The translations under genes and the position numbers were made by a program. The notes beneath the pieces were generated by a model. The model was given only the letters and a program-made list of their open reading frames with translations, was not told the origin of the DNA and did no database searches. This document shows, one piece after another, positions 1-5,011 of a stretch of 5,011 nucleotides of DNA (the stretch's first letter is position 1; the number at the start of each line of letters is the position of its first letter). The stretch spans positions 1-5,011 of the forward strand of contig CALAHA010000177.1 in the NCBI GenBank assembly GCA_937891565.1, read 5' to 3'. This DNA comes from an uncultured Ilumatobacter sp. (GTDB lineage Bacteria; Actinomycetota; Acidimicrobiia; Acidimicrobiales; Ilumatobacteraceae).

Positions 1-526
1 CTGCGACTTCAGCGCCGGGACGACCGTTGGCGCCGAATTTGGTAGCAGCAGCCTCGGGATCGGCGTCATGCACGATCTCGACGGCGAAATCGTGAGTCTC
101 AGTGGCGAAACCTGGCGAATCCCTGTCGACGGCAAGCCAGTCGCCGTCGGCCCCAACGAGACGATCGCTTTCGGTGTCGCTGCTCACGGCGGCCGGCGCC
201 ACGCCCTGGATGTTCCCGACGGATCCGACGTCGACGGCATCGTCGCAGCGATCGACTCATACCTCAAGCGGGCGCATACCGATCACGAACAGGTCGTCTG
301 CGCTGTTGAGATCGTCGGGGAGTTTTCCGATGTACTTGCCGCACCGTCGCGCCGCCAGATCATCAGGGTGTTTCGCTCGGCGAGGTAATCGATCGCGAGA
401 CGCGGTTCCGTTTCAGCCAGTGGCACGGCACCATGGATTGACGAACTGCACCCGATCACCGACAACGAGCGCGTGGACGCAGCCTTCGATATCGACTTTT
501 CAAGGTATGAGGGGCCCTCTGGCTGA
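1..526 (+). pseudogene. acetolactate decarboxylase-like gene, 5' end outside window, frameshifted and internally deleted
   Basis: The frame is open from base 2 and reads through LGIGVMHDLDGEIVSLSG, then IAFGVAAHGG, then CAVEIVGEFSDVLAAPSRRQ. This order matches the alpha-acetolactate decarboxylase family (acetolactate to acetoin plus CO2): the GxGxxxxLDGE block, the TPFA-like block, and the A-x-R-I-x-G-x-F segment before the RQ. That frame stops at 386-388. Homology resumes one frame over from about 361 (GVSLGEVIDRETRFRFSQWHGTM), matching the family's PLxEVxxxxxxFxFxxxxGTxxG, so about one base is lost near 359-361. This second frame ends at 439-441. A third segment from 437 (DELHPITDNERVDAAFDIDF, stop 524-526) resembles the family C-terminus. 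The intervening part, which normally holds the GxHxHF...GGH zinc ligands, is absent. Even if the frameshift were a sequencing error, the product would lack its metal site. The ATG at 68 is internal to the homology and is not a true start. Family assignment is from remembered motifs; the C-terminal match is the weakest part. Confidence 0.68.
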
Positions 527-743
527 CAAGCACATCAGAACGTGTCCTACTGATCGTCTAAGAATTGGCGCGAGGCGACTCGGCGCTGCAACGGCATCCT
601 CGCCGCAGGGCAGTCAGAGTCGAATCAGCGACAAGCAGTTCCCATTGACCGAGCGTGGTCTTGTGTTTGTACCGCTCATGCAGGGGTGCGGCCTGCTTTC
701 CGAATACGGCCTGCTATGTCGAGACCACAGCGCGCTACTCGTG
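527..743. other. gap with no convincing gene
   Basis: This lies between the end of the decarboxylase remnant and the 3' end of the methyltransferase, which converge on it. Open frames exist on both strands, but none has a start with a ribosome binding site or a recognisable domain. No clear terminator hairpin with a T run was found. Confidence 0.4.
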
Positions 744-1517
744 TCACACGCGACGAGCGAGGAACGCGTAGCCGTAGACCTCGAACGAGCGTGCATTGAC
801 TTCGCCGATCGCGCCGCCGAACGTGTCGACCGCAGGTCCAATGGTGACGTGTTTGAATCCTGAGTCTTCAAGCATTTGTTGCCAGCCCGCACGGGGCAGC
901 CCTCCGGCAATTCAACCAGTCCATAAATCAACGTCATGCATTGCCTCGAGAGGTACAGGTTGGCCGTTGGCGATATCGGCGAACTGCAGTACCCCGCCGG
1001 GGCGTAGCACCCTGAAGATCTCGGCAAACACGGCTTGCTTGTCAGCGCACAGATTGATCACACCGTTAGAAATAACGACATCGGCCCACCCACTTTCGAC
1101 GGGCAAGGCTTCGGCCAGCCCTTCGCGAAACTCGACGTGGCCGAAGTTGAGTTGCTCGGCGGTATCTCGCGATTTGGTGAGCATCTCCGACGTCATGTCG
1201 ATCCCAACGACAGAGCCCGTCGGTCCGATCTGCGTGGCGGCGATGAATGAGTCGAAACCGGCACCGGAGCCCACGTCGACGACATGCTCGCCCGGTTCGA
1301 GAGGGCGCAGCGAGAACGGGTTACCGACGCCGGCGAAAGACTCGACCGCTTGATCCGGCAGTGAATCAACGGCGGCTTGTTCATAGCCCAGACGTGCGGC
1401 GAGGGGACGGCCGGTGTGGAAGTGATGTGTGCCGTGAGGGTCGAGGGCAACATCTCGGTACTTTTCACGCACCTGGGTCCGCAACGTGTCGACATCTACG
1501 AGAAACTCTTCGGGCAT
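744..1517 (-). CDS. ArsM-like SAM-dependent methyltransferase with in-frame UGA (candidate selenoprotein)
   Basis: This is a class I Rossmann-fold methyltransferase, presumably cytosolic. The ATG at 1515-1517 has AGAGGA four bases upstream. Visible motifs are the SAM-binding DVGSGAGFDS (residues 81-90), VVGIDMT (103-109) with its acidic residue, ADVVISNGVINL (145-156) and LRPGG (171-175). This is the arrangement of the ArsM/AS3MT family, which methylates trivalent arsenic. Codon 202 (912-914) is TGA. Beyond it the same frame continues as IAGGLPRAGWQQMLEDSGF and later FEVYGYAFLARRV for 55 codons to TGA at 744-746, giving about 257 residues, normal for bacterial relatives. Relatives read DLWTGCIAGG, so the TGA replaces the Cys equivalent to human AS3MT Cys206. 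The Cys of the SNCVINL motif (AS3MT Cys156) is Gly here, and a Cys lies five residues later at 157, so arsenic as substrate is unproven. An automatic caller would end this gene at 912 with 201 residues. The alternative is a recent nonsense mutation. Confidence 0.85.
879..910 (-). promoter_or_regulatory. candidate bacterial SECIS hairpin
   Basis: Starting two bases after the TGA, the RNA can form an outer stem TTGCC (910-906) with GGCAA (883-879) and an inner stem GCCC (897-894) with GGGC (888-885), closed by the five-base loop CGUGC. An asymmetric internal loop (eight bases against one) separates the stems. The apical loop begins 18 bases after the TGA and has G at its second position. Both features fit the published bacterial consensus: loop 16-37 bases from UGA, and a G among the first two loop bases. 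GC-rich coding DNA folds easily, so the hairpin supports the selenocysteine reading but does not prove it. Confidence 0.4.
912..914 (-). other. in-frame TGA at conserved Cys position, candidate selenocysteine codon
   Basis: On the minus strand the codons read GAT TTA TGG ACT GGT TGA ATT GCC GGA GGG. The family has Cys at the TGA, flanked by the same LWTG and IAGG residues. No other stop or frame break occurs in the 257-codon frame. A selenol here would replace a thiol thought to coordinate trivalent arsenic or act in redox. TGC or TGT to TGA is also a single-base nonsense mutation, so sequence alone cannot settle it. Confidence 0.55.
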
Positions 1518-1521
1518 GGTG

Positions 1522-1527
1522 TCCTCT
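1522..1527 (-). promoter_or_regulatory. ribosome binding site of the methyltransferase
   Basis: AGAGGA lies four bases before the ATG at 1515-1517 on the minus strand. It supports this start, which also gives the expected N-terminus for the family. A TTGACT at 1540-1535 resembles a -35 box but is too close to the ATG for a normal -10, so no promoter is called. Confidence 0.6.
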
Positions 1528-1682
1528 TAGTGTTAGTCAAGGGTACGTCTTCAGTTATCGCACCCCACCTGGTCGAGGGTGCGCAAGCGTTCACGTTCCG
1601 CTGACCGTTACGGTCGCAGTTCCTGACCCATCCCTACGGCCGGGCGTAGCGGACACCGATTGGTGACCGCCCGCGATCACCG

Positions 1683-1688
1683 AGGAGG
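1683..1688 (+). promoter_or_regulatory. ribosome binding site deciding the acyl-CoA synthetase start
   Basis: AGGAGG is followed six bases later by GTG at 1695-1697. That GTG opens only a 14-codon frame (MTRRLAS..., stop 1737-1739). The family homology begins one frame over, with PVEDVVDVKQFESEMPL. The strong site and ideal spacing make GTG 1695 the likely original start, implying a one-base loss near 1715-1717. The GTG at 1736, which is in frame with the body of the protein, has no comparable site. Confidence 0.6.
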
Positions 1689-1694
1689 TCTGTA

Positions 1695-3463
1695 GTGACT
1701 CGTCGGCTTGCGAGCCCGTTGAGGACGTTGTCGACGTGAAACAGTTCGAGTCGGAGATGCCGCTGCAGCAGCGGCTGCCTGGTGACAGCGTGTACGACGT
1801 TCTCGTTCGAGCGGCCGATGAGTACGGCGATCGGATTGCGCTGACGATGGTGATGACGGGGGATGACGATGAACATTCTCGTCGCGTGAACTATCTGGAG
1901 TTGTTGGGGGTCGTTCGCCAGACCGCCAACTTGCTGTCTGGTCTCGGCGGTGAGCGACCCGGCGTGGCGTTCATGCTGCCGACGCTCATCGAGACGCATG
2001 CTGTCCTCTGGGCGGCTGAGACCGTCGGCTATGCGGTGCCGATCAACTTTCTTCTGCGGCCCGACCACATCCGAGGTCTGCTGGAAGCGTCTGACGCGAA
2101 AGTGTTGGTGACTCTGGGGCCACACCCAGCTCGACATCTGGAAGAAGTCGCTCGAGTTGCAGCGCCAGATGCATGACCTGACGTTGGTGCGCGTTGCGCC
2201 GCCGGGTACGGCACCCGTTGAGGGCGTCATCGATTTCTTCGATGCGATTGGCGATCAGGCTGCGGACCGTCTGATCTTCGACTCCCGTGGACACGGCGAC
2301 GACGTCGCCGCCTACTTCCATACCGGTGGGACGACCGGTGTTCCAAAGCTTGCTGCTCACAGCCGCAACGGCCAGCTGACCGCAGCCTTCGGCTGTGCCG
2401 CGCTGATGAACCTCGGGCCCGACGACGTGCTGACCGGCACGTCACCGATGTTTCATGTAGCGGGCACGATTCTGATGGGTATCAGCACGTTCTTGGCTGG
2501 GTCAGAAATCGTGCTGATGTCACCGTCGGGTATGAGGAACCCGGCAATGGTGACGAATTTCTGGCAGATCTGTGAGCGCTACGGGAACACGCTTGGGTTT
2601 GGGGTCCCGACCGCGATCGGCGCGATCACCGACGTACCTCTCAGCGGGGCCGACATCAGCTCGGTACGCGGTGGTCTGACCGGGGCAGCGTCGCTCCCCG
2701 TTGCGGTACGCGAGAAGTTCGAGGCCGTTACCGGGACGAGGCTCAACGAGATTTACGGGATGACCGAGGCATCGGGCATCATCTCCTGCAATCCGTTCGA
2801 GGGCGAAGGAGGTTCCGGCTCGGTCGGCCTCCGTTCCCGTATACGACGGTCACCGTTCGTCGTTGCACCGAAGATGGGTCGCTCGGCGACCCGTGTGCGG
2901 TCGGTGAAGTCGGAGTGCTGACGGTCGGAGGACCAACCGTGTCACCCGGGTACCGCAACGAGAGCCAGAACGTGGGGACATTCGTCGCCGGAGAACTCAA
3001 CAGTGGAGATGTCGCGTACACCGACGCTGACGGCAGGATGTACAACGCCGGTCGCTCGAAGGACCTCATCATCCGCAGCGCCCACAACATTGACCCGTTG
3101 ATGATCGAGAACCCTCTGCAACGGCACCCGGCAGTTGCACTTGCCACTGAGGAGGAGCTGCGGACCTTCGCCGAAGCCAAAATCGGCGAACGGCCAGCCT
3201 GGCCCAAAGAGATCCGGATTATCGACGCGATCCCGATGACTGCGGTCGGCAAGATCTTCAAGCCGTCCCTGCGCGAAAACGCAGCTAAGCGAACCGTCCG
3301 AACAGTCCTTGTCGAACGGCACCTGGCGGGAGACGTCGTCGCAGGCGGTGGGCTACGCGCCATGAGCGTCACCGTCACCCTTGCTGACAGCAACCATGAC
3401 GACGCCTCACAACTCCAAGAAATATTGGACGGCTACCTGTTCCAGACAACAATCAAGAGCTGA
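1695..3463 (+). pseudogene. AMP-forming acyl-CoA synthetase (PRK07529-like), three frameshifts plus internal deletion
   Basis: This is an ANL-superfamily enzyme, which activates a carboxylic acid to acyl-AMP and then acyl-CoA. Family motifs run in order across different frames: N-terminal MPLQQRLPGDSVYDVL (from about 1757), P-loop motif YFHTGGTTGVPK (about 2311-2346), SPMFHV, YGMTEASG, the hinge region NSGDVAYTDADGRMY and GRSKDLIIRSAHNIDP (about 2999-3098), and the catalytic-Lys motif TAVGKIFKPSLR (about 3239-3274). The frame changes near 1715-1717; near 2126, where GPHP is followed by QLDIWKKSLELQ in another frame; and near 2829, where SVGL is followed by PFPYTTVTV. Between HPAVALA and TEEELR (about 3145) some 25 residues found in relatives are missing in frame. 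The hinge has SAHNIDP where relatives have GGHNIDP. Substrate chain length cannot be told. The frameshifts might be sequencing indels, since they fall near short C runs, but the larger deletion is less easily explained that way. The stop at 3461-3463 looks natural. Confidence 0.85.
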
Positions 3464-3515
3464 TCCTGACGCCAAAGGACGCGCCGGTCACTGGGAATGT
3501 TGCTGCAAGGTGGTG

Positions 3516-5011
3516 CTAGGAAGCTGAGGAAACAAGCCAGGCCGTGACGACCACGACGAAGCTCAACATGATTGCCTCGGCAGTGATGATGGAGCGCAGT
3601 TGTTCGTGAAGTACCGGGCTGTCGGGGTCTGCGTCAAGCGCAGGGAGAAGGCGGAAATGGTTGTACGCGCCACCGACGAGTGCCAAGCCCGCAGCTGCAG
3701 TCTTGAGAAGAAGAACCTGGCCCCATTCGGTTCCCGTGACTTCGCCGACCGAGTCGAGTACCGAGACGGCCATGATCAGCCCGGCGACGATCACTGCGCC
3801 CACGGCGACGGAGGCGACCGAGGAGAATCGCAGGACGAGTTCGAGGGCTCGTGGAGCGACGCCCCGACGGTGTCGCATCCACATGACGGCAGCCATTGCG
3901 ACGACGCCGCCCATCCAGACTGATCCGGCAACGACGTGCACGCTGTTGGCTATCGCGTGGAGCGGCCGGAAGCCCTCGGAAACGGTGTGCCCGTCGAACC
4001 AGAACGAAATCACTGCGGCGCCACAGCCGGCGAAGGCCAGCGCTGATGAGCGATCCGCAACCCATCGTCTGACCGGTTCCGTGGACGGGTTACGTGCACC
4101 GTCTGCAGCATGGGTTTGGTCGGTGGCCATTGCTTGACGTGACCGCGACTGCTTCGGTAATGCTCGTCGAGGCACCCGAGTAATCGCCTCCGTCGGCCTG
4201 TCGAAGGTATGTGCCGCAGCCCGCCGACGCGCCATGATCAGCCCGGGATCACTGAAGGCGTGCGGCGTGTTGTGCGGCCGATCTCGGGCTTCGCTGAGCG
4301 TCTCGTTCGGTGCGCGCTGGCGCACCGGCTGGTGGCGAGTCCGGGCGCTTATTGGGGCCCAGAAACCGCCGACTTCCTCGAGATCTCCGGTTGTGTTTGG
4401 CGCTGACGACAGGGGCTTGAGTTTGCGACGAGGCCGGACCGCGACAGTCGTCGTCGCAAGGCCGGCAGCGATTGCGAAACCAGCGAGTATCCGCAGGACC
4501 GTTGCAAAGCCAGGTGACGACGTCCAATAGTCGAGGATGGGCTCACCGGCGATTCGGGCGACGCCGCCGTACTCGATGGCTGCGCCGATGGTGATAGCGC
4601 CCCCAACGATCCTCACTCCGTTCACAAGCAACCGGATCTCGGTCAAGTCTCCGCGCAACGTTGTGACGGCGAAGGCAATCCCACCGATGGCCATTGCAAT
4701 TCCGGCGAAGCTGAAGACCCGGCCGATTGTGGCTTGCGACTCGCCGGGTCGTGCCGAATCGACGACGAGAAAATCTTCCATCGACATCATCTCATCCATC
4801 GTCATCGAGCCGTCCATCGACATCGAGCCGTCGGCGCTCATCTGCGACATGTCTGCGTTGCTGGTTGCCGTTGTCTTGCCGTCGATCGTTGTTGTCGGCA
4901 CGGACGCTGGTACTGCCCCTGCGGGTGATGGAGCCGAGACGGTGAACGAAAATGCGCCTTCGATCGGGTGGGCATCAGGGGCACGCACACTCCACTTCAC
5001 CCCGATCTCAC
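3516..5011 (-). CDS. copD: CopC/CopD-type copper resistance membrane protein, N-terminus outside window
   Basis: The frame is open to the right edge, so the start lies outside the window; the in-frame GTG at 5000 falls inside the homology. Residues here count from that GTG. Residues 1-22 (WSVRAPDAHPIEGAFSFTV) match the end of a CopC periplasmic copper-binding domain. Residues 51-74 are a Met/Asp/Ser-rich stretch suited to copper binding. Three hydrophobic segments follow (about 92-114, 121-148, 164-188), then a polar Arg-rich linker (about 189-310). A CopD domain comes last, with about five membrane segments (317-336, 351-375, 392-415, 427-447, 470-491) and conserved His in DGHTVSEGFRPLH and SVHVVAG (338, 348, 355). 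CopC/CopD proteins are linked to copper uptake or resistance across the inner membrane. The stop is TAG at 3516-3518. The gene converges with the acyl-CoA synthetase across 52 bases that show no clear terminator hairpin. The linker is longer than I would expect for the family. Confidence 0.85.
   Translation of the reverse strand, partial: EIGVKWSVRAPDAHPIEGAFSFTVSAPSPAGAVPASVPTTTIDGKTTATSNADMSQMSADGSMSMDGSMTMDEMMSMEDFLVVDSARPGESQATIGRVFSFAGIAMAIGGIAFAVTTLRGDLTEIRLLVNGVRIVGGAITIGAAIEYGGVARIAGEPILDYWTSSPGFATVLRILAGFAIAAGLATTTVAVRPRRKLKPLSSAPNTTGDLEEVGGFWAPISARTRHQPVRQRAPNETLSEARDRPHNTPHAFSDPGLIMARRRAAAHTFDRPTEAITRVPRRALPKQSRSRQAMATDQTHAADGARNPSTEPVRRWVADRSSALAFAGCGAAVISFWFDGHTVSEGFRPLHAIANSVHVVAGSVWMGGVVAMAAVMWMRHRRGVAPRALELVLRFSSVASVAVGAVIVAGLIMAVSVLDSVGEVTGTEWGQVLLLKTAAAGLALVGGAYNHFRLLPALDADPDSPVLHEQLRSIITAEAIMLSFVVVVTAWLVSSAS
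4803..4838 (-). repeat. 18-bp tandem repeat encoding DGSM-type copper-binding units
   Basis: The first 12 bases of each 18-base unit are identical (4803-4814 and 4821-4832). On the minus strand the units encode DGSMSM and DGSMTM steps in the Met-rich segment of the copper protein. Replication slippage could vary the number of Met units. Confidence 0.6.

Larger units (their letters stand above)
1518..1694. other. divergent intergenic region with small inverted repeats
   Basis: This region separates the minus-strand methyltransferase from the plus-strand acyl-CoA synthetase, so it must hold any promoters for both. No clear -35/-10 pair is seen. Three symmetric elements are visible. GACCGT-T-ACGGTC (1603-1615) is a perfect odd palindrome. 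CACC-GATT-GGTG lies at 1654-1665. GGTGA-N10-TCACC (1662-1666 with 1677-1681) reaches the ribosome binding site of the synthetase. They could be operators, but arms of four to six bases in GC-rich DNA can arise by chance. Confidence 0.35.

Noticed and set aside
622..735. Possible HxlR/MarR-type regulator remnant on the plus strand (QFPLTERGLVFVPLM)
   Set aside because: The LTERG-like phrase resembles the wing and dimer region of such regulators, but no helix-turn-helix precedes it and the rest does not align. The resemblance is too short to call.
102..863. 253-codon plus-strand frame crossing the decarboxylase remnant and the methyltransferase 3' end
   Set aside because: It spans two unrelated homologous genes in the wrong frame and has no ribosome binding site. 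It is open only because of GC-rich codon bias.
614..1027. 137-codon minus-strand frame overlapping the methyltransferase 3' end
   Set aside because: It lies in another frame over strongly conserved methyltransferase codons, including the part after the TGA, and its composition is Ser/Arg/Pro-rich with no domain.
796..1353. 185-codon plus-strand frame antisense to the methyltransferase
   Set aside because: It is a shadow of the methyltransferase, rich in Ser/Pro/Thr, without a start signal or motif.
1535..1540. TTGACT as a -35 box for the methyltransferase
   Set aside because: A -10 at normal spacing would fall on the start codon and no suitable hexamer is there.
3464..3515. Bidirectional terminator between the convergent genes
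   Set aside because: No stem of useful length with a T run on either side could be found in the 52 bases.
3661..4137. Plus-strand frames antisense to the copper protein
   Set aside because: The minus frame has clear membrane segments and CopD histidines. The antisense frames are low-complexity and lack ribosome binding sites.

Overview
The window is GC-rich bacterial DNA. Codon use, GTG starts, strong GGAGG-type ribosome binding sites and the style of the proteins (a PRK07529-type acyl-CoA synthetase, a CopC/CopD copper protein, an ArsM-like methyltransferase) suggest an actinobacterium, perhaps of the Acidimicrobiia/Ilumatobacter kind. The taxon is inferred from protein flavour only.

Layout. 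(1) 1-526, plus strand: a broken acetolactate decarboxylase-like gene, cut by the left edge, with one frameshift and a deletion that removes the metal-binding His region. (2) 527-743: a short gap with no convincing gene. (3) 744-1517, minus strand: a class I SAM-dependent methyltransferase of the ArsM-like family. A single in-frame TGA at 912-914 divides it, exactly where relatives carry a conserved Cys (DLWTG-C-IAGG). The frame continues for 55 well-conserved codons to a second TGA at 744-746. A hairpin just after the first TGA meets the published rules for a bacterial SECIS element, so this is a candidate selenocysteine protein of about 257 residues. (4) 1518-1694: a divergent intergenic region with small inverted repeats and both ribosome binding sites. 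(5) 1695-3463, plus strand: an AMP-forming acyl-CoA synthetase broken by three frameshifts and an in-frame deletion. (6) 3516-5011, minus strand, convergent with the synthetase: a large CopC/CopD-type membrane copper protein whose N-terminus lies beyond the right edge.

Together the window holds two metal(loid)-related genes, the methyltransferase and the copper protein, among two metabolic genes that are decaying or badly sequenced. No operon is evident: the methyltransferase and synthetase are divergent, and the synthetase and copper gene are convergent. The main question is whether the TGA in the methyltransferase is a selenocysteine codon or one more lesion in a decaying neighbourhood. The exact hit on the family Cys, the otherwise clean frame on both sides and the SECIS-like hairpin favour selenocysteine. 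The damaged neighbours, and the lack of any selenocysteine machinery in view, argue for caution.
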